Positions 13,801 to 26,459 of a DNA stretch of 64,000 bases are shown here, piece by piece; within the stretch, counting starts at the first letter, position 1, and every line of letters starts with the position of its first letter. This DNA comes from Sapria himalayana. Taxonomy: Eukaryota; Streptophyta; Magnoliopsida; Malpighiales; Rafflesiaceae. Position numbers and translations under genes: made by a program. A model generated the notes under the pieces. It saw nothing but the letters and a program-made list of their open reading frames with translations. It had not been told where the DNA came from and searched no databases. The stretch lies in contig JAREIK010000751.1 in NCBI GenBank assembly GCA_029783825.1, positions 1,040,790 through 1,104,789 of the forward strand, written 5' to 3'.

Positions 13801-15268
13801 AAGAATGTTTACCAATAATGGATGCCAAAATAATGAAAAACTTATATATTTACTTTCTCTACTAAACACTTCTAGAAACTCTTTGATTTCATAGATATTT
13901 ACCAAAAATTTCCAAAACATCAAAAAATATGAAATCAACATATTTTCACTCTATTTTTAAATATACATATCATTCTCAACTACTAAATAATGCTAGAATT
14001 TATGGTAACTTGTTTTTTAAAAGAATTTTTTCTTTTTACCATGAGCATATCAAGTCCTCACATACTCAAAAAATCACAATATTTTATATATGAGATGTTA
14101 GAGAGGGTGTGGGCATGTGCTCTACTTTGAATGTCATTGTCCCTATTATTGAAAGAGCTTGCCTTCTATCTAGCCCTAATTTTTGGTCATTCTAGTAGCC
14201 ATGTTTTTCAAACATGTTGAATGGTCTTATGATTATGGCCAATCATGAATTGCAATACATGAATTGTGTTGGTGATGTAGTTCTCTTGAGCCTTTGCATG
14301 TATTTGAGTTGGCATGTGCTTGCAAGTATTCAAGTCTGATGGAAGTGGAGCATGAATGGTGGTGCTGATCAGATATGTGTCTTTGTCTTTGGTGGCATTA
14401 TCAAGATTTTGAATGTTTAAAGTGTTTTGGCATGTGCTTGCAAGTATTAAAGTATGTTGGAAGTTGAGCATGAGTGATGGAAGTGGAGCATGAGTGATGG
14501 AAGTGGAGCATATCAAGTCCTCAAGAGTTAAGAACACCAATCTTGCAAGTGATTTATCATTCATGCAGATACATTTTTATTTTGTGTGATTGAAATATCA
14601 TGCTTGGGACACCTCCTTGAATGTTCAAAGTGATTGAAATATCATGTTGGTATGAAGCTAGCAATATTATTTTTGTTCATGGTTGGTTAGCATCCACAAG
14701 TTGAATTATGCATATGATCATCATGCCTAATGCATTTTGCAAAGTCTATGATGATTATTTTGGATATGGTAGTATTATTGTGCATGAGTGGCTTTATGAT
14801 CCATGAGTGGTTTTGCATATGGCAGCATTGTTGTGCATGGGTAGCTTTATGATGCTCGGGTAGTATATTTTTTGTATATTTATGTGTAATCATTTTCTAG
14901 GAGTTGCAAAAATATTTGATTATAATCTTAAGCCTTGAGTACTTACCATGGGGATGATGTGATCGTGCTTGCCCTTGGTCCATGTATAATTTTGCTAGTG
15001 AAAAAATGTTCTTTCTGCATGACTTGTGTTTATGTTCGGAGGATTTTTGGAAATGAATCTTCTTGAAGTCACTAATGATGATTAGATGTCCTCGAGTAGA
15101 TTTTTGTTTTGTCCAACATGTTGCTAATGATGATTGCTCGTGATTTTGATCCTCCATATCATTTTATTTTATATGACTGCTTTAAATCTACACATCATGG
15201 TGACATGCTAGGGAAATTGAATGTTCAATTAGTTAAGGCATGAATCATATTGGTGTGAAATAGAATGC
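13801..15268 (+). other. Probable rDNA spacer / 5' external transcribed spacer
   Basis: This stretch ends exactly where 18S begins and carries short repeats unlike those of the neighbouring transposons, so it is most simply the rDNA intergenic spacer and 5' external spacer. An 18-bp perfect direct repeat 'gagcatatcaagtcctca' occurs at 14043-14060 and 14506-14523. A TATA-rich word near 14085 could be the remains of an RNA polymerase I start site, but that is a guess. Antisense open frames (14208-14564, 14687-14893, 14897-15157) are composed of these repeats and look like chance. Confidence 0.5.
14309..14523 (+). repeat. Short direct and tandem repeats in the rDNA spacer
   Basis: The 22-mer 'ttggcatgtgcttgcaagtatt' (22 bases; first 20 are ttggcatgtgcttgcaagta) occurs at 14309-14330 and 14427-14448. 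A 20-bp unit 'gagcatgagtgatggaagtg' is repeated head to tail at 14466-14485 and 14486-14505, and a third, partial unit runs into the 18-bp repeat at 14506. Plant rDNA spacers typically hold such subrepeats. Confidence 0.7.
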
Positions 15269-16500
15269 TACCTAATTGATCATGCCAATAGTCATATACT
15301 TGTCTCAAAGATTAAGTCATACATGTGTGAGTGTGATTAAATTTATATTATGAAAACTATGAATGACTCATTATATTAGTTATAGTTTGTTTGATGATAT
15401 TTTCTACATAGATAACTATAGTAATTCTAGAACTAAAATATGCAAAAAATACCTTACTTTTGGACAAACAATATTTATTGTGTGAAAGGCTGACTCAAGA
15501 TTTACTCAATGGTTTATTGATTCATGATAACTTAGTAGATTATATAGCTCTTGTGTAAATGATGCATTATTGAAATTTTTGTCTTATCAATTTTTAATAG
15601 AAAGATAGATTCCTACCAAAATTTTGATGGGTAAGAAAAAATTTTATTCTAGAGAAAGATTATGAGAAATTCCTTCCACAATCAAGGAAGGTAATAAGTG
15701 TTTAAATTAACCATTCATAACATGGAAAGATATTAACAATAAATAATGACATTGAACTCATTAAATTTTGGTAATTAGAATAAATACAACTCAAATATCT
15801 TAATGAGTATTAATTGGAGGTAAGTCTTGCACTAATTGTCATGCTAATTCTAGCTTCAATAGTACATATTTAAGTTGATGCAGTTAAAAGGTACATAACT
15901 AAATTTTGAGATGAGATAGATTGGCTTGCCTATGGTGCATGCTGATTGACACTTCCCTTCTATCGAGGTTGAATTTCTTATATTAAAATAGGTAGATTAT
16001 GTCTTTGGTGCTATAACTTAGAAGAAATTAGAGTGTTCAAAATAAGTTTGATCCTATAACATGAAATAATACTTGAGGATTATAATCCAATTTTGTTTGT
16101 CTTTGGGATTGGAATAATGATTAATTGGAATAACTGGAACATAGGTAGGGGTGAAATTCTTAGATTTACAAAAAATAAATAATTGTTAATGTATTTGTCA
16201 AAGATATTTTTATTGATCAAGAATGAAAGTTTGTGGCTTAAATATGATTACATATCATCCTAGTATCAACCATAAATGATGCCATCTAAGGATTAGTGAA
16301 TGTTATTCATTGGACTCCACAAACACCTTATGAAAAATTAGAGTATTTGGGTTCTAGTGAAAGTATGGTCACAAGGCTAAAACTTAAAGCAATTAATAAA
16401 ATGACACCACTAGAAATGAAGCCTGCAGCTTAATTTGATTAAACATAAGAAAACTTACTAAATCCAAACCTTGTGAGGATTGACAAATTGAGAGCCCTTT
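15269..16500 (+). pseudogene. 18S rRNA pseudogene, 5' two thirds
   Basis: This follows the nuclear 18S rRNA of plants from its first base for about 1,230 bases. Landmarks in order are 'tacctaattgatcatgcc' (15269), 'cttgtctcaaagattaag' (15300), 'gttatagtttgtttgatg' (15379), 'gtaattctagaactaa' (15421), 'caatagtacatatttaagtt' (15858), 'aagaaattagagtgttcaaa' (16022), 'ggtgaaattcttagattta' (16150), 'tcaaccataaatgatgcc' (16266), 'aacaccttatgaaaaatta' (16321), and 'gcctgcagcttaatttgat' (16421). Nearly all differences are C-to-T or G-to-A. It breaks at 'gaggattgacaaattgag', where an antisense LINE tail begins. It resumes for about 65 bases at 53692. It cannot give a working rRNA. Confidence 0.95.
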
Positions 16501-17603
16501 TAATTTTTTTTTTTTGATAAAAGTGTAAATATTATGCCAAATATATGTACATGAGTGTAGTCTAAAGTAAATTTAATCTATTATAATTTGTTCTTAACAC
16601 AATGTATATTTTAGTCTTGAGCTTTTCTAAGATGTCTTCCAATTATTTTTTTTCTTCTTTTCATCTTCCCTTCTATTTCTTTCAGCCCATATATGGTACA
16701 TTATGGTTGCAAATGCTACCTTTATAATTCATTATGGAGCTTGTGCCATATTCATTACACATATGCTTAAAGGAACTGGAGATGGAGGATATGTGTTTGG
16801 TCATCCATGTCCAACACTTTATATCATTCCAACTTGTACAACAAAATTCACATTTAAAAAAAGATGATTAAAAGTTTTTGGATCTTTGTAGAATGCATAA
16901 TTTTAATCTTCCAAAGTGTGGTATAGCATGTCGTTAGTTCTAAGCTTTCACAATTTATCCATTCAAAATAAAATGACATGCTTGGGAGTGCAATTCTTGA
17001 TCCATACTACCTTCGGCAAAGCAACATGACTATGAGCAAATTGTTGGCTTAGATAATTGTAAGAATTTGCACAATTAGCTTGTTATCTTCTCATTTATTG
17101 ACTAGACCCTTTACATTTTGCATACTTCTTGCTAGATTAATCAAATTATCCCTAGTTTTATCCTGACATTTTTAAAAAGGAGTCATCTCTAGAACTAGAA
17201 TAGTTCCAAATGCTATGTGCAGAAATATACATGGTGGATCCATTTTTTCCACAAGGAGTCATCCTTATTATTGATATGCCATATTATTTTAATAAAAAAA
17301 TGCTTTGTTCTAATCACTTATTTAAATAAGTTCCAGATATTCTCTTGTAGTAGGGGAGTAGACCTTATCCATTGCAACCTTAGGATCATAAGTACCTTTC
17401 AAAGGTGGACCTCATACAAATTTTCGATGGGTTGGGTGTGTAGCATTTCTAACCTTCCTAAGGAAGGTAACAGAAATACTAATAACTAATATTCTTCGAA
17501 TCCTTGAAGTATAGTGTGTAGCATTTCTAGCCTTTCCATTATTGGTAATATCTTTTTAGCCCATAAAAGAATGGTTGTTGAACTTTTAAAAAGTAAAGAA
17601 GAG
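16501..17603 (-). mobile_element. LINE-1, 3' part (L1-type, antisense)
   Basis: A poly-T run (16503-16515) is the poly-A tail of an antisense LINE. On the - strand the conserved C-terminal reading 'AFATIMYHIWAERNRR' is seen at about 16678-16725; this marks the end of ORF2 in plant L1 elements, after the zf-RVT domain. The stretch aligns with 50013-51095 of LINE-2. It stops at 17603 where a hAT-type end begins, and the homology to LINE-2 continues at 44973. Hence this and 44973-49970 are two halves of one LINE about 5.6 kb long. Small + strand frames (17217-17489) are shadows. Confidence 0.85.
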
Positions 17604-17830
17604 TAGAGAAGCCAACTAGGTTGGGTTGCCTGAGCATGGCATGAGGCATGACCTAATTTTAATTGTGCCAAGCTTAGTATGACACGGTCTAGGAATCATG
17701 CCTTGATCATGGTAATACCAACACATGGCTTAGCTTGTGCCATGCAAGGCAAGCACCCAGCATACCTCATGCCAAATTAGGCATGGCAGACATGCACGAC
17801 ACATCAAACCAACAAATGGCACAACTAATT
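17604..17830 (+). repeat. hAT 5' terminal region, G/C-rich
   Basis: This starts with a 'TAGAG' terminal repeat and runs into about 200 bases much richer in G and C than the surroundings. It is full of 'catgg', 'ggcatg' and 'tgccatg' words. The same kind of sequence borders the 3' ends at 20815-21325 and 44500-44972 and fills the small element at 45199-45691. Such subterminal arrays are the probable binding region for the hAT transposase. Confidence 0.6.
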
Positions 17831-18839
17831 TTTTAAAAATCAGCCATTTAAAAAAATAGCTTGCTTTATCAACAAACCATTTTTTGGTTGTTCGAATCTT
17901 GATAATGACTGCGAGAGGATAGTGCTTGTCATTGTTCTATAAAAAAACAAATTTTTTAATCATTAAGTTTGAGTCGCAAGTTGTCTAATTCCTTTCAATC
18001 CTCATTGTCAGAAATCTAATGACTATCATATTTTTATTCTAAAATAATATCAAAAAATATTAAAAAATTATATTTTTATCAAAAATATATATATATAAAT
18101 ATTTAATTTATACATTTGTTTTTCATAGTTAATCTATAAAGTGTTCTACTATTTTCTCTCTCATTTCACTCAAATTAATATTATGCTCAATTTTTTGAAA
18201 TTTTAAAAAAATAATATGTGATTTTAATTTTATAAATTGAAGTGCCAATTATAATTTCGTTGTCATGATGAATAATGACTTTTAAGCATGAGAATATGAG
18301 GTATAATATCCAAAGCATCTATTACATAGAAAAGTAAGGTATACATTTCTATTAAAATTTAATTAATTAATTTTATTTTCATTTATAAATAAATAAAAAA
18401 ATTTTAAAATACTGGTCTCCCACTCCTACTTACAATTAAATCTCACAAATCAAAAAATAATAAATAATGAATTTAATTGAAATAAATTAGATATAGACAT
18501 ATATAAAAATGATAATCCAATCGCAAAAGTATTAAGACAAAACTAAATTTTCTCTTATGATCTTGACTCATTTTCCTAAAAAAAACCTAAAATTAAGCAA
18601 ACTTTAGTAGTCTAGATGCACTTTACATAATTAAAAATAAAAAAACTAGTGGTATCAAAGAAGATTCGACACAATGTATATACTTTTAGAAAATATATAC
18701 ATGTAAGAGTACTAGTAGAATTGGTCACTTTAAAAGGCCTACTAATCAATGTATCAAAAAATAAAGTTCATTGGATCTCAAGCAAACCCAACTTAATAGT
18801 GGGGTCTTTGAAGTTGGATCAACTTTAAGTTCAATGACT
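17831..18839 (+). other. hAT 5' internal non-coding region
   Basis: AT-rich DNA between the hAT terminal region and the first recognisable transposase sequence. I see no domain. It probably held the promoter, leader and the start of the transposase (zinc-finger BED domain), now unreadable. Confidence 0.4.
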
Positions 18840-20547
18840 TCTTTTATTTACCATGATGAGTTTGAGAGAGAAGATATGACTAAATAAATTACTAGCACTA
18901 ATCTTCAAATTAAATTTTTAGAGGATCTTAGAGTGGTTTAAATTGTGCAAACTAATTTCTATTTTACTTATCATAGAATTTAAAGGTCCACCAGTAGGAA
19001 TGTCATACTTAAATATTTTAAATTAGAAAAATAATTAGTAATTAATGAATTTATGAAACATAGTGAAGTGATGTATGTGAAATCTAACATTTGGATTAGT
19101 CGTGATGACATATCATTCACATGTCTCACAGCTTACCATATTAATTATAAGAAAACTAAATAAAAAAAATTTAAGATTTCTTGAGATCATCTCTCCTCAT
19201 GATGGCCCCACCATATATAAGTGTCTGATAAGGATTGTTAGAGAAAACACCATTTATAATAAATTTTATCATATTATATTAAATAATGCTTTAAATAATT
19301 GTACTTCCATTAACATGTTTATCAAAACTATTAGAGATGAGCCCTTAGTTGATATCTTTCATGTTAGGTGTATTTGTCATGTAATTAACCTAATAGTATA
19401 AACATGAATGAAAGTTATATGTTTTATATTAGAAAACAAAAAATTCACTAAAATACCTTAGGATACCTATTAGACAATATGAGTTCCATACTCTATGTTT
19501 GTCAATGGGCCTAATAAAAAAATCAAATATATGTCATATACCATTGAAATTATATATATTTAATGTTAGAGTTATGTATTGGCTATCAACACATGATATC
19601 CAACTATATCAATAATAAGAGAGGTGAACTTATTATTGATGAATTAGATTAGGAGATAGAAATTTCATTTTTGAAATTAATGAAGCTTTTTATGATATGA
19701 TGAATATGTGTTCATCTTTGTATACTTCCACTACATGCATTGTACTTAGGTTCATATGCTATATTAGTAGTATATTTAGCTTGTATAAAAGACACCCTAA
19801 TTTTAGTGCCATGACTATTGAGATGAAAACTAAGTATTTTAAAATATTAATCCTCCATTTCATCTTTTATAGCTTGATTGCCTATATGAATACTAGGGTT
19901 AAAGTGAAAAGAGTAAAAAATATATTAAGATACATATCCATCTATATGAATCAAGCAAAAAAACATGATGGTTGGATTTACAAAAATTACCTAACATGTT
20001 TACACATTATGACACTATGTATGATAATTATATGGGGCTCTAAGTATGGAAGTATTTTCCATATTTGGAGATAATGCTTTTTTATTCATTTAGCAAGAGA
20101 CAAACAATTGGATGGTTTATTGAATAGGATGGAGTTATCTCGATACTTAGAAACTAGATACTACTTTATCCCATTACATTATGACAATAATAATATAAAT
20201 ATATTGAGTTGGTAAAAATAATATGAATCCACTTATCCCATGCTAGCTAAGATGACATGTGATCTACTGACCCATTTGGTATCTAGAATAATATTAAAGT
20301 TTACTTATTCTATGATTATCAATATTATTTTAGATAGGATATTGATATCCAAACTATGACTAGATATCCCAGGAGCATTTTCATAGTTAAAGAATTGAGA
20401 GATTCAAAGATGAGCATTCAAGATAGAGTAAAAGGGAGGTTAGTGCTTGATGACTCATATGATGACATTAAAAATATTGAAGCCAACACAAGCTTCAGAA
20501 TCAGACGTGATGATTCAAACTTTACTATTGGCATAGAATTATTGTGA
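18840..20547 (+). pseudogene. hAT transposase, RICESLEEPER-like, decayed
   Basis: The hAT transposase cuts and pastes elements with 8-bp target duplications. Frame-by-frame reading gives the family order. First is 'SNIWISRDDISFTCLTAYHI' (about 19083-19142), the strand after the first catalytic Asp. Then comes the open frame 19102-19401 with 'NALNNCTSINMFIKTIRDEP' and 'FHVRCICHVINLIV' (about 19357-19398), the conserved RNase H-like core. A middle part at 19665-20180 follows. Last is the C-terminal dimerisation region, with 'YPMLAKMTCDLLTHLVS' (about 20231-20281) and the tail to 20547. Stops and frameshifts are frequent. The open frames 19697-20074 and 20356-20547 lie within it but only partly in the coding frame. 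Confidence 0.85.
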
Positions 20548-21325
20548 ATATTAGATTCAGTCACTCATGATTAACATGCAATGTATGTTTATCTTGTTGA
20601 TGTATTCATTTTTGTTCACTTATAAGTTTTTGTAATTTACAACTATTTTTTATATTATACTATGATATTCAAAAATAAAACATGAGTTATAGTGTTATAA
20701 ATTCTATTCATTATAATTTATATTATAGTGCAGTGCACTTAATTTTGATATTTACATTAAAAAAAATAAAAATTACTTTAAAGTTTAAAGTTAAAAATAA
20801 AAGTCAATACCATCGTCATAGTCGTGCAACAACATTAAGTTTATCACTACACTCTACATTGTTGGTGGGGTGGGTAGATGGCTGATGTAGCACTTGGCAG
20901 TGCCAGTGTGCCATTGCCTTCAGCCAAACATGGGCCCACATCCAGCCAATGTTGTCTATAGGACTACAACTATAGCATGCACTACGAGTGCCATCGTTAA
21001 TGGACACTTGTTAGTGGGCCTTGGTCACTTGGCCATTAGAAAGTGCCTAGTGGCCACTGGGCTAGGTCAAAATGATGCCCAATTCCATTGGACACCAACC
21101 TAGATAGTGGTAATGTCATGCTAGTGTTGGCATGATCCAGTCCGACCCAGCATGACCCAACAACCAACATGCATGATTTAGAAAAGACATGCCATTGTGC
21201 CATGTCGAGTTTACCTACAATGTGGCTATACGATTTAGTCTTGTGTTTGGTATGACATAGTGGTTTGATTGAGGCACCAAAATTCAAGTTCATGCTAGCT
21301 TGACATGATCCATTTGATGCTTTTA
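20548..21325 (+). repeat. hAT 3' end, first copy, with G/C-rich subterminal block
   Basis: After the transposase comes AT-rich trailer DNA, then a G/C-rich block (about 20815-21320), and an end whose reverse complement reads 'TAAAAGCATCAAATGGATC'. That differs from the right end of the small hAT element at 45199-45691 ('TAGAGGTGTCAAACAGATC') almost only by transitions. The open frames 20682-20885, 20816-21007, 20894-21103 and 21036-21341 are by-products of the base composition. The DNA right of 21325 is not LINE, so this end does not mark the LINE junction. Confidence 0.65.
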
Positions 21326-21769
21326 TTTGAGAGATAAGCACAACTCAAGGCCATGGATTATGGTCATAACTATTTTTCCCCAGAATTACACTTTCCAAGT
21401 TGGAGTTTTCTAATAATCATAATTAAATATTTATCTTTCCTTTCAATCATATCATTTTGCTGGAGTTTGTCATCATACGAAGTCTGATGTCAAATTCCAC
21501 GATTCATTAACTATGTGATAAATTTCACTCACATATATTCAGTGAATTATCACTTCTTAATTTTTAAATATTTAATCGACTTAAATTTTTATTAATTTTT
21601 CAAAAATATGAAATATATAAAAGATATGTGATCTATAACAAAAAAGATATATCCAAGTATATATCGAATAGTCATCAACAAATATGATCAGATACTCTTA
21701 TCATATCTCTACTTGGTTCATATATTTTTGAGCATATCAGATATAGTAAACTTATTATTTAAGATTCAA
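21326..21769. other. Unassigned spacer between the two hAT copies
   Basis: AT-rich DNA without recognisable domain. It is neither LINE, rDNA nor hAT by eye. It may be filler captured when the hAT 3' part was duplicated, or a fragment of another LTR element. Confidence 0.35.
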
Positions 21770-22298
21770 ACTAGTAAATATAAATTCATTTTTTGAAATT
21801 CCTAATATTTTTTATGATATGATGAATATATATTTATCTATGTATACTCTTACTACTTACATTTCACCCAAGTGTATATGTAATATTGGTAGTATATTTA
21901 GTATGTATAAGAGATACCTCGATTTTAGTGCCATGGTTATTGACACAGAAACCAAGTATTTAAAATATTGATCTTCTATTTCATTTCTTTATTACTTGGT
22001 TACCCATATGGATCCTAGAATTAATGTAAAAAAAATTAAAAATGTGTTAAGATATATATCCACCTCCATGAACTAACCTAATGGTTGGATTCACTAAAAA
22101 TTAGCTAATATATTTATATATTATATACTATATGTAGTGAGACTTAGAGTACTAATATGGACACCATATTTAAAGATGATACTTTTTCTATTAAGTTAGC
22201 AAGAGGAAAATGATAGGGTAGTTCATGGAATAGGTGTGAGCTATCCTAGTACTTACATATTGATTACTGCTCCATCATATTGTTGTGACTTTATTAGG
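21770..22298 (+). pseudogene. hAT transposase middle part, second copy
   Basis: This aligns base by base with 19665-20185 of the first copy. Shared words include 'tttttatgatatgatgaata', 'gtagtatatttag', 'ttttagtgccatg', 'aaaatattgatc' versus 'aaaatattaatc', and 'ggttggatt'. It breaks at 22298, where an inverted Athila-type LTR begins. The continuation, the C-terminal region, appears at about 43990. It has no open frame. Confidence 0.75.
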
Positions 22299-22299
22299 A

Positions 22300-24600
22300 T
22301 GCCCAATTTCTATAATTAGTCAATTTCTCAAGAGCTTATTAGGTGAGAGTCTCTCATCAAATATAGTTTTGCAAGTATATGGGTTATACAAGTAGTAAAA
22401 TAGGCATTTGTCTAGATATCGATCTCATATGGAATGTATATATAGTTCGATCAACCAACAGTTAATCAATTGCTAATTTAGTTGGAATGATAAAACTTAG
22501 TTTTTAGTATGACTCTTAAATTTTAGGATTTGTCTATTTTATTACGCATAATGGCATATCCCAGACATTTAGTTGTTATTATGCTTGGTTGCAAAATGAT
22601 GGACTATTGTAAGAATACCCTAGTACCCTACTAGTATACAAGGATGTTATCACATAATGGGCCCTCTCAAATGGTACTCTTCTCATAGTTGACCCCTTAA
22701 TATTTTACAACTAAAATAACAAATCATTCATATTCAAATGTCATCTACAAGTTGATACCTTTTAGGCAACTCATCAACTTTTTTTAATAGTTGCTTCATA
22801 TGTATATTCTATTCTCTGGCCTCATGTGTCATAAAGATTTGATGTGGTATTAAAAATACTCTCTTTTGGCTTCATAAGTGCCATACCCATGACAATTAAT
22901 ATATGCATTTCCTCAAACATCATAGATAGCAGTCATATGACAAAAAGTAGCTCATGGGATTGTCACCACCTTACAAGTCACTTCCACTCATTCATATATT
23001 GTAGCTTACCTATTATCATCTACAATGATGACACGTGACTCACATATTAAAGGTAAAATCATTAGAAAATTGTTATATAAACCATCATATTAATTGAGGA
23101 TCAATTCATCTAAAATGTATATAATAGATTGACTTATAAAAGTGTTTATGCTTTTATCTTTATAAGTATCATACTCATATCTATTAAACTTCAATTTCAA
23201 GTTTTGACATATAGGATATCATGTGCATCATGATTATGACTATCATCTCCTTTCTACTATTATGCATGCATGTGCCTTATTACTTATATATCACCATTTA
23301 TCATGATAATATACATAAACCTACCAATATTAAAATCCTAATTTTATTTCTAAATAAGCATTATATTCATAAATTACCAAATTACAATACAAACTAAACA
23401 TAATGTTCATCAAATATATATCCATCACACATAATAAAATATACCAACCATAGACCTCAAATTATTCTGATATTGAGAAAGAATTCATATAAGATAATTC
23501 AAAATATATCTCTAATAATATAATCTTCCCAATGATAACCCTCAAAAGAATATTGGATTCAAACTATAAACCAACAATTCTAATGTAGTGTACCTAAGAT
23601 CTATCCCTAAGTGAGGGTCAGAATTCATGCCTCCCCCCCCCCCCCCACCCCCATAGAGTTTAAGCTTGTGTCTTGCTTTTCTCCTTACTTGTAGGATCCC
23701 TCTAATTCATGACTTCACATGGTTATTTAGGTATGTTCTTAATTTTTGACTTTTCTCTACTATATTGGATTTTTTATGTGAGGTATAAGTCATGCTTTTA
23801 AACTCACGTGTTTGGGCATGTTTTCATGTAAGAAGTCATGATGCTAGGAACTAGCCATGACTTTAGGCTTGCCTCTCTCTATAACACAAGTCATAACTTT
23901 GTAGATGATCATGCCTTTGGTCTCTTTCTTTTATTAGATTCCATGATGATGGAAATGGCTATTACTCATACCTATGCTCTCTGTAACACAAAGTCATGAT
24001 GCTAGGAATAGCTAGGACTCATCCATTTCCTCTTTCAAATATTAAGTCATAGTGTTGAACATAGTTGCAGCTCATACATTTCTTTTATGTAACACAAAGT
24101 TATACTAGGAATGACCATGACTCATGCTTTTTCCATCTATAATACAAAGGTATGGTATCCATAATGATCATGGCTCATGTATTTCTTCTCTATAACTTGA
24201 AGCTGTGGCATTGAGAATGGCCTTAAGCTCATATATTTATTCTTTGTAACCTAAATTCATGATGCTAGGAATGATCATCACTTTGCCTTTTTCTCTAGAG
24301 CAAAAAGTCATGTCTCTAGAAATGGTTACAAATTGGGTAAATGATGTCTATAACTCTCCATAGCCAAAATTCATGACATTGGAGAATCATCATGGATTTT
24401 GTTATGGTATTTATGGCTCTAGAATAAAAAATTTATGACATCGAAGAATGTCATGACTTTTAACACTTGTGGGATACTTGCCTGTTATGACATAAAATCA
24501 ATGTCATAATCATTTAAGTATTACCGAGCTAGTATGGCTATGACTTCAAGAAAGTATCATAGCCAAAATAAATATATTTTATAGTGAAATAATTATATCA
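22300..24600 (-). repeat. Athila-type LTR, inverted copy r2
   Basis: This is the reverse complement of the LTR family described at 1613. It begins 'TGCCCAATTTC' at 22300, directly after hAT sequence, and runs to the CACTA insertion point. About 20 more bases of it ('atgaggtggtagagtcat') appear on the far side of the CACTA element at 38648-38665; copy r1 is uninterrupted there. A run of 16 or more C (about 23634-23650) sits where the forward copies have C- or G-rich tracts. The open frame 22844-23038 has no motif. Confidence 0.7.
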
Positions 24601-24601
24601 A
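24599..24601. other. CACTA target-site duplication, left
   Basis: The 3-bp 'caa' here is repeated at 38645-38647 directly outside the other CACTA terminus. CACTA (En/Spm) elements make 3-bp duplications. Confidence 0.85.
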
Positions 24602-24614
24602 CACTACAACAAAA

Positions 24615-24900
24615 ACCATAATCAATGACGCTTAAAAAGCGTCATTATATATATATAATGTCGCTTATCGAGAGCATCATCCACTAGCATGACATAAAAA
24701 GTCTATACATATAATGGCATTTTTTTTGCAGTGTCGTTGAATCATACCTTGACGCTAAAATAAAGCATCATTTTTATTAACAATGATGCTTTAGCGTCAA
24801 GGTATGATTCAACGACACTACAAAAAAACATCATTATATGTTGTAGCTATCGTAAATTTTTTTTAGTACTATGACACTTAGAAAAAGTGTCAAGGAAGAT
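24615..24900. repeat. CACTA left subterminal repeats and 130-bp palindrome
   Basis: The motif 'aatgacgctt' is followed 3 bases later by its inverse (24624-24646). A larger hairpin has arms 24711-24770 and 24783-24838, both containing 'tgtcgttgaatcatacct' or its inverse, with a loop of about 12 bases. Further inverse pairs such as 'tgacactt...aagtgtca' lie near 24880. CACTA transposases bind repeated subterminal motifs, so these are the likely binding sites. The matching right-end motifs lie at 38370-38600. Confidence 0.75.
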
Positions 24901-26459
24901 TATAATTTAAATAAATTTAAATTTAATAATTATTGTAAATATATTTTCACCTGTTATTGTAATACCACATTCACATAAGAATAACATTCTTTACAATCCA
25001 TACCAAGAATACAGTTTTCAAGTACAATTGGGAACTCAGACTTCTTATAAATCAAAAAAAAATATAACACAATTTCAACATTCGTTTCTTATATTCAATT
25101 CAAATTTTCTGATATATGCAACCCAATTGTGCCTTAACTCCATAAAACTGGTTCCTGCTAGCCTGACAAAGTTTAGATTTAATTTCCAAATAAGGTAACC
25201 TGCATACAAATAGATGAACAATAAATACTTACACTTACAGAAATAAATATATTATAGAGAATTGGAAAAAAAATAGGAATGATAACAACATATCATAAAA
25301 ATAATTTATATAACAATTGACATATACGATTAAACAAATTTCAACAACAACAAAAATAAAGTTAGTAGTAATGGATAAAATATAAAGCTGGAGATTTATC
25401 AATTATGACATAAAAGTTGATAAATTTTTTTAAAATATAAAATAATAATAATCCATTTAAAACCTAAAGGTGTGTAGTGAGTTTAAAGATCTCACAAACA
25501 ACTTGAAAAAACACTACAAAAACCAATTAAATAGCATAAAATTAAAAGTTAAATTACTTGCCATCTTCCCAATACATCAAAAAAACTCTATGAGATGCTA
25601 AGTAATTTAATTTCAAGTTCTATTTGATTACACAAATATAGTAATCCAATCAACATATAGTTTTAATTTCATTAATAAAATATTGGCTGCATTAAAAAAA
25701 AATTGTGCCTTGAAATAATTATTGTGTTTTATAATGGTGAAAAGGTAATTTATACTGTTGTGGTAAAGTAGTGAAGCCAAATGTCAAAATCACAATTTAT
25801 TCCATTGTCAATCTACAACAAAAAATCTATGGTTGACAACATACATAAAAGATAGAATGAAAACAAAAAAAATTCTAATTACTTATTCAAGTTTTGAATA
25901 TTTAATTGAAAGTAAGAAGTAATAACTATGATCTTATTAAAAAAAATACATTTATTATCACAATAGTGCATGGACTATTCCAAAGTAGGAAGATCTCCTA
26001 ACTTGACCAAAAAAAAGTTTACCTTTAAACACATAAGAATCATGCATTCAATATACTAAAGTAATTCAACATATGAAAAATATTGAAATATAATGATTGT
26101 GTAAGTTAAATACTAAAATATCTTCAAATGATTATGTCGAACAAATTTACCTTCAGTTATAGTTTTGTTCAAAACAAATATAAATTACGAACCTCATCAA
26201 AAGTTAATGTTGTAAATCCCAAAATTTGTTCATGCTTCAATACAAAAAGGTGTCCCCAATGCTTTTCAAACTGAGGAAAGTATTAATTGAGTCACCAACA
26301 TCACCCATTCAGATCATACTTCATCCAACTCATCTTTGTTGTATGATTCCTTCCCATTAAACTATTGAAAAGTAAAGTATTATATTAATCAATAAAATTG
26401 GAAAACTAAAAATAACTAATATATTGAGAAACAACAAATCAACACATACATTTGATGTT
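24901..26459 (-). other. CACTA 3' trailer, no recognisable gene
   Basis: AT-rich DNA between the left subterminal repeats and the last readable exon of the antisense protease gene. About 26180-26360 may hold decayed last exons of that gene, but I see no firm motif. Confidence 0.4.

Noticed and set aside
14208..15157. Three antisense frames before 18S, the longest 118 codons
   Set aside because: They arise from the short repeats of the spacer and read repeated peptides; no coding signature.
21326..21333. Pairing the hAT left end 17604 with the first 3' end at 21325
   Set aside because: The flanking 8-mer 'tttgagag' fits 'aagaagag' less well (4 of 8), and LINE sequence does not resume there, whereas it does at 44973.
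20682..21341. Cluster of overlapping frames on both strands in a G/C-rich block
   Set aside because: The block is the hAT subterminal region; fewer A/T-rich stops make chance frames longer.
24602..24900. Regularly spaced short repeats resembling a CRISPR-like array
   Set aside because: The repeats are inverted subterminal motifs of a CACTA transposon in plant nuclear DNA, with irregular spacing and no spacers.
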